Shown here: positions 1 through 7,694 of the stretch, one piece after another | Numbering within the stretch: the first letter of the stretch is position 1 | How the letters are laid out: each line of letters opens with the position of its first letter | Assembly: GCA_003265885.1 (NCBI GenBank) | Contig: QFBQ01000012.1 | Coordinates: forward strand, 1-37,786 | DNA: 37,786 nt | Direction of reading: 5' to 3' | Source of the DNA: Candidatus Marinamargulisbacteria bacterium SCGC AG-343-D04 | Lineage (GTDB): Bacteria; Margulisbacteria; Marinamargulisbacteria; GCA-2716485; GCA-002719695 | The notes under the pieces: model-generated | The model's input: the letters and a program-made list of their open reading frames with translations, nothing else | Told to the model about the DNA's origin: nothing | Databases searched by the model: none | Translations under genes and position numbers: made by a program

Positions 1-130
1 TATAGAAGAGTTATTTTTTATTTATTAAGATACCTAGATTGTTTTTCGTCCTGTGATATCAATCCATGTTTTCAGGGTATTATAGAAAAAGTTAAGAAAT
101 ATCAAAATTGAAATCAAATATTGCGGTACT

Positions 131-1399
131 TTAAAAATTGTAGTTTAGACCTAAATCTAATTGTTGCTCTTTTAATTCATTATCATTTCTCATGTTTAAT
201 AAGAAATTTAAATCATCATAAATGGCAAAGTGAGTGGAGAGTAAATAGAAATTTTTATTGAAATTAAAATAATTCCCAGAAAAGCTAAGTTTTTTTGTTA
301 GAAAGTAATCTAAGCCTATGCCTTCTGCATCGTGAATGATACCAAAACGGCTTCTTAATTTTGGACGTAAAAAATAGGATTGCTGGAAGTGCTGTATTTT
401 TGCTATTCCAGATTTGTTGCCTAAACCTGTAATTAAGGAATATCTTCCGAGTCCTAGTTCAAAATTGGTGTTGAAATAGCCTGAATCTTGGGAGGTGTTA
501 TAGAGAACTTGCGTTTCTGTCCCAAAGCGTAGTGAGGTGAGAGATTTGAATAGATGTGGAGACTCTTTGCGATTGCTTCCTAATAGAGAGTTGATATTGT
601 CGGATATATCTCGCATATTTTTAATCGTGATGGATATGTTGGTTGCATTTTCATCTGTCAGTATAGTTTGAGATACTGTAGAAAGGTTGTTAAGTTGTGA
701 GCTTAGGCTTTCCATGCTTTTTAATGTGTCTTGGATAGCACTAATAGACTCATCGGTGGCTAAGGTATCAGTTAGTTTTTTTGAGGAATCGGTTATAGAT
801 TTAATGTTGTTTAGAATATGGTTCATGTCTTTGGACTCTGATTTGTCAAAATAGGATCTTAATTCTTCTGTGACGAGGTTCATATTCTTAACTGTACCTC
901 TGATGTCTGCAAAGAGTGTTTCATCGGTAAGGATTGTTTTTAATGCATTTAGTATTTTTTCTGTATGAACTAGGTTCTGTGAGCCTAAATCAATAAATTG
1001 AGCTAAATCTGACCCTGAGGATCCTATAATAATATCATTGTTACTCAACATGATATTTGATCCTACTCTTGCTTCGATAGAGACATAGTTTTCTCCAACT
1101 AAGCCATCAAATAATATTTTAATTTCAGAACCTTCTGGAATTTTTATTTTTCCTTTTATAAAAAAGACAACATCTATGTGTGTAGGATAGGGCATGATGC
1201 TTTTGACTTGTCCAACACTATAGCCTCTATATCTTACTTCGGCCCCTTTGATAAGTCCTCCAATATGCTGAAATCGTCCAACAAGCTGGTAGCCTGTTAT
1301 CTCTTGATAAATTTTACTTTGCCACAGAAGTAATGCTGATAAAATGCATAAAAGAATAAAAGTTGTTATTCCAACAATGAAGTTTTTATTATTAGACAC
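131..1399 (-). CDS. mlaD: Long MlaD-type MCE protein with C-terminal outer-membrane-barrel-like domain
   Basis: Lipid-binding MCE subunit of an Mla-type phospholipid ABC transporter. The 422 residues show one N-terminal membrane helix (about 8-26), an MCE domain (about 38-112), a long helical stretch (about 140-275) and a beta-rich tail (about 290-422) with alternating aromatic and hydrophobic strands, ending in Asn-Tyr-Asn-Phe; a terminal Phe is typical of BAM-inserted barrels. The helical part carries three degenerate repeats, each beginning with a (I/L)-x-T-D-E motif (residues 156, 213, 246). Ordinary MlaD is under 200 residues. The start is GTG, overlapping the mlaF end by 8 bases, so the two are probably translationally coupled. 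The MCE identity is secure; the barrel is inferred from strand pattern and terminus. Known parallel: Veillonella MlaD, described as a one-protein bridge between the two membranes. Confidence 0.85.
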   Translation of the reverse strand: MSNNKNFIVGITTFILLCILSALLLWQSKIYQEITGYQLVGRFQHIGGLIKGAEVRYRGYSVGQVKSIMPYPTHIDVVFFIKGKIKIPEGSEIKILFDGLVGENYVSIEARVGSNIMLSNNDIIIGSSGSDLAQFIDLGSQNLVHTEKILNALKTILTDETLFADIRGTVKNMNLVTEELRSYFDKSESKDMNHILNNIKSITDSSKKLTDTLATDESISAIQDTLKSMESLSSQLNNLSTVSQTILTDENATNISITIKNMRDISDNINSLLGSNRKESPHLFKSLTSLRFGTETQVLYNTSQDSGYFNTNFELGLGRYSLITGLGNKSGIAKIQHFQQSYFLRPKLRSRFGIIHDAEGIGLDYFLTKKLSFSGNYFNFNKNFYLLSTHFAIYDDLNFLLNMRNDNELKEQQLDLGLNYNF

Positions 1400-2126
1400 T
1401 GGACTTTCCGTTCATAAAGTTTTTTATGATACTACTTTTGGATTGATAAATAGTATTAGGGGATTCGGGATCTAATAATTGACCATCGTGTAAGAAATAG
1501 ATGTCATCAGAGGTTCTTAGAATAGTGGAGATTTGATGGGTTACGGTGAGTGTGGCTGCGTTGAGTTCTTTTGAAATATTTACGATTAAGTTTTCAATAT
1601 TTGTGGATAAAACAGGATCTAAACCTGTTGTAGGTTCATCAAATAAGAGATATTCAGGGTCGTTAATGATTACTCGAGCTAGTCCTATTCGCTTTTTTTG
1701 TCCGCCAGATAAGTCAGTGACTTGTTTTTTGTTTTGTCCACTCATTTCAACGAGTTCAAGAGCGTGGTTTACTTTTCTTGATATTTCTTTTTGTGTTAAA
1801 CGATGTGGTCTTTCTGTAAGAGAGAATGAAATGTTTTCTTCAACTGTCATGGAATCGAATAGTGCTGCAGATTGAAATAATAATCCAATTTTATTTCTAA
1901 TTTCATAGAGTTCTTTTTTGCTTGCTTTTGTAATGTCCATGTTATCTAGTAACAACTGCCCTCTATCAGGCTGTATTAAACATAAAATTAACCTTAAAAT
2001 AGTGCTTTTTCCTGATCCAGAGGGACCTATGATAGTGGCTTTTCTTCCTTTATCGACGGTAAGATTGATTGCTTTTAATACAGTATTTTCTTCAAAACGC
2101 TTGGATATGTCTATTAGTTCTAACAT
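1392..2126 (-). CDS. mlaF: Mla-type ABC transporter ATP-binding protein MlaF
   Basis: ATPase of the MlaFED inner-membrane lipid transporter, acting at the cytoplasmic face with MlaE. The 244 residues have a Walker A at 34-42 (GPSGSGKST), an ABC signature LSGGQKKR at 139-146, and a Walker B ending Phe-Asp-Glu at 162-164, followed by a D-loop (GLD 168-170) and a switch His (TVTHQ). Length and the Mkl/Ttg2A-like flavour fit the MCE-associated ATPases. It lies 2 bases after mlaE and overlaps mlaD by 8, so all three are one transcription unit. No STAS-domain MlaB is present in the window. Confidence 0.93.
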   Translation of the reverse strand: MLELIDISKRFEENTVLKAINLTVDKGRKATIIGPSGSGKSTILRLILCLIQPDRGQLLLDNMDITKASKKELYEIRNKIGLLFQSAALFDSMTVEENISFSLTERPHRLTQKEISRKVNHALELVEMSGQNKKQVTDLSGGQKKRIGLARVIINDPEYLLFDEPTTGLDPVLSTNIENLIVNISKELNAATLTVTHQISTILRTSDDIYFLHDGQLLDPESPNTIYQSKSSIIKNFMNGKSSV

Positions 2127-2128
2127 GG

Positions 2129-2890
2129 TTAAAAGAGTATAAATGATAAGAAATAATTCGAAATAAAAATACAGATAAGATTGGTGACAACGGCTTGAGT
2201 GGTGGCTTTTCCAACACCTTTTGCTCCAGATTTGGCATTAAGCCCTTTATAACAACTGATGAGACCGATTAAGAAACCAAAGACTATAGCTTTAATTAAG
2301 CCCCCAATAATGTCAAAATGGCTTAACATGATGGTCGCAGACTTGAAATAAGCATAAGGATTGATATTTCCAATTGGAATAGCAATAAGGTATCCACTTA
2401 AAAAACCAACGGCATCTGCTAGAGCAACTAATAAGGGCATCATAAATGTAACGGCTAAAACTCGTGGAACAACTAAATATTTAATAGGATCTTGAGACAA
2501 GGCTTTAAGTGCATCAATTTGTTCGGTTACTTTCATGCTTCCAATTTCAGATGTGATGGCAGCACCAATTCGGGCACTAATGGCGACGCCTGTTAATAAA
2601 GGTGCTAATTCCCTCCACATGGCTAACCCGACTATTCCCCCAATCATATAGTTTGCCCCGAATTTTTGAAATTCTCTAACAATTTGTAAGGTAAAGGCTA
2701 GACCAATAAAGCTAGAGGTTATAATTGTGATCAGTAAGGATTTGATGCCCAAAGAATATATTTGATCGACACATTTGGGTAATAAGTGGTAGGTTGAAAA
2801 AATGTTTTCAAAAAACCGTTTGCTTAAACGTGTAATACCTCCTAGAGTGTCTAAGAAGTGAGTGACCTTTATCCCAAAATTATTCAGCAT
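2129..2890 (-). CDS. mlaE: Mla-type ABC transporter permease MlaE
   Basis: Integral inner-membrane permease of the MCE lipid transporter (MlaE/YrbE family, formerly DUF140). The 253 residues have the family core: an amphipathic N-terminal helix and several hydrophobic segments. Family hallmarks include the Ala-Arg-Ile-Gly-Ala-Ala stretch followed by a conserved cytoplasmic loop (about 105-135: SEIGSMKVTEQIDAL, then DPIKYLVVPR). Length is normal. The start codon shares one base with the stop of the HMA gene (TAATG), implying tight coupling. It pairs with MlaF for ATP-driven lipid movement to or from MlaD; transport direction cannot be read from sequence. Confidence 0.93.
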   Translation of the reverse strand: MLNNFGIKVTHFLDTLGGITRLSKRFFENIFSTYHLLPKCVDQIYSLGIKSLLITIITSSFIGLAFTLQIVREFQKFGANYMIGGIVGLAMWRELAPLLTGVAISARIGAAITSEIGSMKVTEQIDALKALSQDPIKYLVVPRVLAVTFMMPLLVALADAVGFLSGYLIAIPIGNINPYAYFKSATIMLSHFDIIGGLIKAIVFGFLIGLISCYKGLNAKSGAKGVGKATTQAVVTNLICIFISNYFLSFILF

Positions 2891-3246
2891 TAATTCATTT
2901 TTATTTTATAATTGATGACTTCCAATTTATCATTACCCATATTTTTAAATGTATAACCCTCTTTTGATGCCATTTCTTTTATAGTATCTTGAGATAGATT
3001 GTTTTTATCAAATGTGAGTGTGGCTGTTTTCTTTTCTATGTTGACGACAATATTTTTTATTTCTTTTTTCTTTAATGCATTTTCAATCTTACTTGCACAG
3101 CCCTGACAAGTTATTCCGTCAACTTTAAATGTTTTGGTGGTGTACTCTCGTTGAGTGCCTATTTTGTCTTTATTGAGGAATAATAGTGAGGATAAGATAA
3201 TGGCAGGAACAACAATGGCTAATATAATGAATATTTTTTTTTTCAT
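2890..3246 (-). CDS. Membrane-anchored heavy-metal-associated (HMA) domain protein
   Basis: Small metal-binding protein of 118 residues: an N-terminal membrane anchor or signal (about 4-25), then an HMA fold with the metal site Gly-Ile-Thr-Cys-Gln-Gly-Cys (Cys47, Cys50) and a conserved Tyr near the end of the domain. CopZ and MerP use this CxxC to carry Cu(I) or Hg(II); here the anchor would place it on the periplasmic side. A Shine-Dalgarno AAGGAG (3257-3262) lies 10 bases before the ATG. It leads the mlaEFD operon, an unusual partner; whether it serves lipid transport or merely shares a promoter is unknown. A merP-like role is the alternative. Confidence 0.8.
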   Translation of the reverse strand: MKKKIFIILAIVVPAIILSSLLFLNKDKIGTQREYTTKTFKVDGITCQGCASKIENALKKKEIKNIVVNIEKKTATLTFDKNNLSQDTIKEMASKEGYTFKNMGNDKLEVINYKIKMN

Positions 3247-3277
3247 ATCTCTTTTTCTCCTTATTGGAACTACTTTT

Positions 3278-3306
3278 ATTTTAGTCTAATTCTTGTGTTC
3301 TAGCAA
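3278..3306 (-). promoter_or_regulatory. Predicted sigma70-type promoter of the hma-mlaEFD operon
   Basis: Read on the minus strand: -35 TTGCTA (3301-3306), a 17-base spacer, and -10 TAAAAT (3278-3283, five of six consensus bases). Transcription would start near 3271, giving a leader of about 25 bases that includes the AAGGAG ribosome site. Confidence 0.6.
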
Positions 3307-3348
3307 ATTTTCTATGGATTTTTTGTTTTTTTAAAAAAAAAGCATCTT

Positions 3349-3380
3349 GTTATATTTTTATAAAAAAAATAAAATATAAC
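3349..3380. promoter_or_regulatory. Perfect 10-base inverted repeat overlapping the comEC -10 element
   Basis: The arms gttatatttt (3349-3358) and aaaatataac (3371-3380) are perfect reverse complements separated by 12 A-rich bases. The right arm contains TATAAC (3375-3380), a good -10 hexamer ending 7 bases before the comEC ATG, so a protein bound here would block that promoter. No convincing -35 is seen. An operator is inferred; in such AT-rich DNA a chance repeat is possible. Confidence 0.45.
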
Positions 3381-3387
3381 GTCTTTT

Positions 3388-5637
3388 ATGTTTCATTTTT
3401 TGCCTTTTTTGACGTTCTATATTATAGCTAATGTCTGTGTTTTACATCAGATATATGGGTTTATTGTGTTTATAAGCACATCAATTTTGTGTTTTAAATG
3501 GTTTAAGCAAACTTTGTTGCTTTTTGTATGTAGTATGTTCTTGTGTTTTTCTTTTTATTTTAAGTTTGAATCTAATCAGAGATACTCTGTTTTGAATGCT
3601 CTTCGATATGAAACTCAAGCAACTTTTACTGGAGTGATTGTGTCTATGAAAGAGTCATATTTTCGCCTACTTGATTCGAATGGTTTTTACTTAACTGTTT
3701 TTTACAGAGCTAAAGATGATTTTTCTTTTTTTCCTGGAGATTATGTTCAGGTTTCAGGTTCTTATAGATTTCCTGATTTTCCACGAAATCCGGGACAGTT
3801 TGATTCGTTTTTTTATTCATTTATCCATAAACGTTGTGGATCTTTAACATTAGAATCGATTTTATTAGGGACTGAGGCTCCATGGTTTTCTATTTATAGG
3901 GTTTCTCATATGTTGCAATTACAGCTTTCTAGTCTTTATCAACGAACTCTCCCCTCCCCTTATGACTCTATGTTGATGGCATTAATTTTTGGAGAATCGG
4001 GGACAGCTCTTTCGAAAGAATTGAAATCCTTGTTTAAAGATGCGGGACTTTTGCATGCCTTGGTTGTGTCTGGGTCTCAGGTGTCCTTGGTTTTGTCCAT
4101 GGTTGCTGTTCTATTGAAGTATTTAGGGGTATATCGTTTTTATCAGTTTAGTGTCATTATTCCGATGTCTATATTCTTTTATGTTTTAACGGGAGGTGGG
4201 GAGTCTGTTTTACGGGCTATTTTGATGGCTAACTGCACTTTGTTTATTAAATATGTTCTGAGATATCGTACGTCACCTTTACATATTATGTGTTTTACTT
4301 TTTTAGTGATGTTGTGTTTTGATCCGTTTATTATCTTTAAATTGGGGGCCATATTATCTTTTTTAGCTACTTTTTCACTTGTGTTTCTTGTAGATGAAGT
4401 GAAAGAGAAATTTCCCAGGAGGATGCCTGTTTTTTGTAAAGACTTGTTATCAATGTCGTTGTCTCCTTGGTTGATGACGACACCTGTTTTAATGGTGTAT
4501 TCTCATGTTTTTTCACTGGGAGCATTGATCTCGAATGTGTTGGTGTTGTTTGCTATTGAGTGGTTGGTTCTTATTGGTTTTGTGGCTACTCTTGTGGGCT
4601 TTCTTGTGTATCCTGTGGCCTATTATATGATGTATACCTGTTTACTTTTAATGCAATGGATTATAGCCGTATCCGGATGGGTATCTTCCTTTGATTGGGC
4701 TACTATCTATTTGAACCCTTTTTTTCAGTCCTTTGGGTGCATGGCCTTGGTTTTCTTTGTTTTATATCTTTTTTATTCATCGTTACAGAGATATTTGTAT
4801 CATGTTGTAGGTGGATTGGCGGTTTCTTTAATGGTATATACTTGTTTTTTTCCTGTTCAAGTGACCTTTTTGGATATTGGTCAGGGGGATAGTACTTTTA
4901 TTCGGTACCGAGGGGGATCTATGCTGATCGATACGGGGCCTAAATATATAAAGGGATTGGGTAAGACAGATCAGAAAGTTTTAATTCCTTTTTTACGGTC
5001 TCAGGGAGTGAATACATTGGATTATTTAATGGTTACCCATTTTGATTTGGATCATTCGGCTCATATACGCTCTTTGGTAGAAGAGGTCGGGGTTAAACGT
5101 TTTGTTCATAATGGATCATTGGCAGAGTATGAGGAGTTGGAATATTTTTTGAGAGATAATGATGTGGATGTTCAGCACTTGTGTGAGGGAGATACGTTGC
5201 GTAACCGACAATTTGAGCTATCTTTTTTACAAGATTGTGAGTCGTCTTATAAGTCTAAAAACAATCGTTCATTAGTCATGAAGTTTCATGCATTTGATAC
5301 CTCTATTTTGCTGACAGGAGATATTGAAGAAGATACTGAGTACTCGTTGATTGAGCAGTATGGAGAATCTTTGAGATCTACATTTTTAAAAGTGGCGCAT
5401 CATGGAAGTAAGACGTCTTCGATGCAGTCCTTTTTATCATCCGTAAATCCCGAATATTCCATTATAAGTTGTGGACTAGGAAATGTTTATGGGCATCCTA
5501 ATCCAAGGGTGTTGGAAAGAGTGAAGGGGTATTCAAAGGTGTTGCGTACAGATGTTGAAGGAGCTATTTGTCTTTCTTTGTTTAAATGGTTTTATCGTGT
5601 GGGAGTGTTTAAGGATTCGATTAGATATCGGTTTTGA
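3388..5637 (+). CDS. comEC: ComEC/Rec2 DNA-uptake channel protein
   Basis: Inner-membrane channel that passes single-stranded DNA into the cytoplasm during natural transformation. The 749 residues are full length with the three usual parts: an N-terminal membrane pair plus an OB-like DUF4131 region (about 1-150), a polytopic Competence domain (about 180-480; LLHALVVSGSQ is the family hallmark), and a C-terminal metallo-beta-lactamase domain. In the last, the metal-binding motifs are intact: FLDIGQGDS from 494, H551-x-D-x-D555-H556, GD at 644-645 and HH at 671-672. No other competence gene is in the window. No ribosome site precedes the ATG; a -10-like TATAAC ends 7 bases upstream, suggesting a leaderless message. 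Confidence 0.95.
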   Translation: MFHFLPFLTFYIIANVCVLHQIYGFIVFISTSILCFKWFKQTLLLFVCSMFLCFSFYFKFESNQRYSVLNALRYETQATFTGVIVSMKESYFRLLDSNGFYLTVFYRAKDDFSFFPGDYVQVSGSYRFPDFPRNPGQFDSFFYSFIHKRCGSLTLESILLGTEAPWFSIYRVSHMLQLQLSSLYQRTLPSPYDSMLMALIFGESGTALSKELKSLFKDAGLLHALVVSGSQVSLVLSMVAVLLKYLGVYRFYQFSVIIPMSIFFYVLTGGGESVLRAILMANCTLFIKYVLRYRTSPLHIMCFTFLVMLCFDPFIIFKLGAILSFLATFSLVFLVDEVKEKFPRRMPVFCKDLLSMSLSPWLMTTPVLMVYSHVFSLGALISNVLVLFAIEWLVLIGFVATLVGFLVYPVAYYMMYTCLLLMQWIIAVSGWVSSFDWATIYLNPFFQSFGCMALVFFVLYLFYSSLQRYLYHVVGGLAVSLMVYTCFFPVQVTFLDIGQGDSTFIRYRGGSMLIDTGPKYIKGLGKTDQKVLIPFLRSQGVNTLDYLMVTHFDLDHSAHIRSLVEEVGVKRFVHNGSLAEYEELEYFLRDNDVDVQHLCEGDTLRNRQFELSFLQDCESSYKSKNNRSLVMKFHAFDTSILLTGDIEEDTEYSLIEQYGESLRSTFLKVAHHGSKTSSMQSFLSSVNPEYSIISCGLGNVYGHPNPRVLERVKGYSKVLRTDVEGAICLSLFKWFYRVGVFKDSIRYRF

Positions 5638-5700
5638 ATGGGGATTATATTTCTGATAGGATATCACTAATATAGGTGATTTATATGGATATTTATTTAG

Positions 5701-6858
5701 ATGCATAAGGGTAATCACTCACATTTGTTTTTTTTCATAATACAGATAATTTTTATATTATTTTGTACTGCAAGTAATGATGCTAGAACCTTTCATGCAG
5801 AAGGCAGCGATCTATTTATGGGAGTTGGCCCAAAGGAAATGGCTTTGGGAGGTGCTGCTTCAGCGGGGACGAATACTATTTATTCTGTATATTGGAACCC
5901 TGCAGGACTTGCTGAACTTAAGACAAACTCCTGGGTTATTTCTCGACAATTTCAATCAGATTTAGACTCAAATCTTAATGCCTTTAATTTTCTAGGAATT
6001 TCTTTTCTTAGTCCATGGTTAAATATAGGGGGGCTCAAATCTACAATCGCTTTTTCGTTTATACCTAGAATCTATGCTAAATCTAGTGGTGCTTTTTCTG
6101 AAGATGATATTGAAAGCGTTTTTCTTCGTTTTCTTCTCCCCTCTTTTCCGTCTAATTTTGATGGGGATCTGAGTTCGAAAACGAAAGATTATCGCCTTAC
6201 TTGGGCCGTGACCCCAAAAGTTGATCCTACGTGGAGTTTTGGCTTCACTGTTTCTCGTATTGAATGTGGATCAACTTTTTGTGGTGTTGAGGCAGAAGAT
6301 GATGAAGTTACGATGTATTCTGCAAACGCTGCAGCTGTAGCTGTGAATATGGGAGGAAAATATTTTTGCACAGATGATGTTACGTTTGGCTTTAATATTA
6401 AAGATTTGGATACAACTCTTGATACAGAGTTGAAAAAGGTTTCTAAGGATAGTCTTGAAGAAGATATCTCTTTTCATAAAATATCTTTTCCTAGAGATGT
6501 AACTATAGGTGTTCAATGGAGGTATTCTCAAAGTCTTTATTATTCTCTAGATATTCAATCTATTTATGGAGACTATGGAGGGTATGTCATGGATATTGGA
6601 TTGATTCGTGCTGGCTTGGAATATCGAGCTCAAGAATTTCCATTGATCTATAGGTTTGGAATGATTGTGCCTAGAAAAATTGAAATAGAGGGGCTTGGGA
6701 GAGATCCTTTTCCAGGTTTTGCAGTCCCTACCTTAGGACTTGGATGGATGTCTAAATATATGGATGTAGATGTCGTTTTTTATGTGCATCCATTAATGAG
6801 TCTTTCGAGAAAAACTCTCTATCCTTCTTTGGATTTAGATTTTAAGTATAACTTTTAA
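5701..6858 (+). CDS. PorV/UPF0164-like outer-membrane beta-barrel protein
   Basis: Predicted outer-membrane protein of 385 residues. It has a hydrophobic signal sequence (about 8-27) and then the family signature, a Gly-rich stretch ending in Tyr-x-Asn-Pro-Ala-Gly-Leu-Ala near residues 55-70. This is shared by PorV, UPF0164 and FadL-related barrels. Many alternating-hydrophobic strands follow, ending in Lys-Tyr-Asn-Phe, a BAM-type terminus. PorV-type proteins serve as type IX secretion shuttles in Bacteroidetes, while UPF0164 proteins of spirochaetes are largely uncharacterised; no type IX gene is visible here, so the role is open. It follows comEC after 63 bases. A short inverted repeat (atcac 5663-5667 / gtgat 5676-5680) lies upstream and could be an operator. 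Confidence 0.75.
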   Translation: MHKGNHSHLFFFIIQIIFILFCTASNDARTFHAEGSDLFMGVGPKEMALGGAASAGTNTIYSVYWNPAGLAELKTNSWVISRQFQSDLDSNLNAFNFLGISFLSPWLNIGGLKSTIAFSFIPRIYAKSSGAFSEDDIESVFLRFLLPSFPSNFDGDLSSKTKDYRLTWAVTPKVDPTWSFGFTVSRIECGSTFCGVEAEDDEVTMYSANAAAVAVNMGGKYFCTDDVTFGFNIKDLDTTLDTELKKVSKDSLEEDISFHKISFPRDVTIGVQWRYSQSLYYSLDIQSIYGDYGGYVMDIGLIRAGLEYRAQEFPLIYRFGMIVPRKIEIEGLGRDPFPGFAVPTLGLGWMSKYMDVDVVFYVHPLMSLSRKTLYPSLDLDFKYNF

Positions 6859-6905
6859 TCTCATTTTTTTTAAAATTAATTGTAAAACAGGTTTAAATTA
6901 CGTAT

Positions 6906-6911
6906 TATAAT
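6906..6911 (+). promoter_or_regulatory. -10 element placing the transcript start at the thiG ATG
   Basis: A perfect TATAAT lies 6 bases before the thiG ATG, so the expected transcription start is the A of the ATG itself. No Shine-Dalgarno exists. The -35 is weak (the best TTGTAA lies 20 bases upstream). Confidence 0.55.
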
Positions 6912-6917
6912 CTCACT

Positions 6918-7694
6918 ATGAATAGTGATATGTTGATAATAGGTGATCATTCGTTTTCTAGTCGATTAATTTTAGGGACAGGGAAGTTTTCATCACAAGA
7001 TCTTATGAAAGAGTCCATAGGGTCTTCAGAGTGTGAGATGGTGACGTTGGCTTTGCGTCGTGTTGATTTTTCTAATCAATCTGATGATTTTATGGCTTCT
7101 TTTAAGGAAAGTAATGTTATTTTTATGCCAAATACATCAGGCGCAAGAACCGCAGATGAAGCTGTTCGAATTGCACGTTTAGCATGTACCGCGGGGAATA
7201 CCCCATGGGTCAAGATAGAGGTTACTCCAGAGCCAGACTATCTTTTGCCGGATCCTATAGAAACAGTGAAAGCGTCAGAGATTTTGGTCAAAGAAGGCTA
7301 TAACGTTTTACCCTATATCAATGCAGATCCTATTTTGGCAAAACGTTTAGAAGAGATTGGTTGCGTTGCCGTTATGCCATTGGCGGCTCCTATTGGAACC
7401 AATAAGGGGTTAGAGACAAAAGTGTTGATAGAGATTATTATTGAAAAGTCGTCTGTTCCAGTTATTGTAGATGCGGGTTTAGGTGCTCCATCTCATGCGG
7501 CTCATGCTATGGAGATGGGAGCTGATGCGGTGTTGGTGAATACGGCTATTGCAACAGCGAATGACCCTGTGATGATGGCCAGGGCTTTTAAACAGGCTGT
7601 AGAGTCTGGCCGAGAAGCCTATTTAGCAGGCTTACCTGGGAAGTGTTTAGCGGCGCAAGCGTCATCACCACTGACAGGTTTTTTGCATCAGTGA
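6918..7694 (+). CDS. thiG: Thiazole synthase ThiG
   Basis: TIM-barrel enzyme that condenses 1-deoxy-D-xylulose 5-phosphate, dehydroglycine and ThiS-thiocarboxylate sulfur into the thiazole of thiamine. The 258 residues match family length. The Schiff-base lysine is Lys99, in Trp-Val-Lys-Ile-Glu-Val. Other family marks are the N-terminal SRLILGTGKF, MPLAAPIGTNKGL and a phosphate-binding VDAGLGAPSHA. Its stop shares one base with the thiH start (TGATG), so the two are coupled. thiS, thiF, thiE and thiC are not in the window. No TPP riboswitch fits in the 59-base gap upstream. The ATG appears to be at the 5' end of the mRNA. Confidence 0.96.
   Translation: MNSDMLIIGDHSFSSRLILGTGKFSSQDLMKESIGSSECEMVTLALRRVDFSNQSDDFMASFKESNVIFMPNTSGARTADEAVRIARLACTAGNTPWVKIEVTPEPDYLLPDPIETVKASEILVKEGYNVLPYINADPILAKRLEEIGCVAVMPLAAPIGTNKGLETKVLIEIIIEKSSVPVIVDAGLGAPSHAAHAMEMGADAVLVNTAIATANDPVMMARAFKQAVESGREAYLAGLPGKCLAAQASSPLTGFLHQ

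Noticed and set aside
1..130. A short minus-strand frame after mlaD with a hydrophobic, glycosyltransferase-tail-like translation (about 30 codons)
   Set aside because: It has no ATG, opens only after an in-frame stop within mlaD, and is too short; nothing else is visible in these 130 bases.
1546..1875. Plus-strand frame of 109 codons opposite mlaF
   Set aside because: It is the shadow of a well-conserved ABC ATPase; codon use and product look random. Other antisense frames over comEC, purD, ispG, trpE and yajQ were dropped for the same reason.
6859..6917. TPP riboswitch expected before a thiamine gene
   Set aside because: Only 59 bases separate the genes, conserved TPP motifs are absent, and the -10 lies 6 bases before the ATG, leaving no leader.
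7643..7693. Upstream extension of thiH
   Set aside because: It would lie inside thiG; the ATG at 7694 overlaps the thiG stop and begins the ThiH-like sequence.
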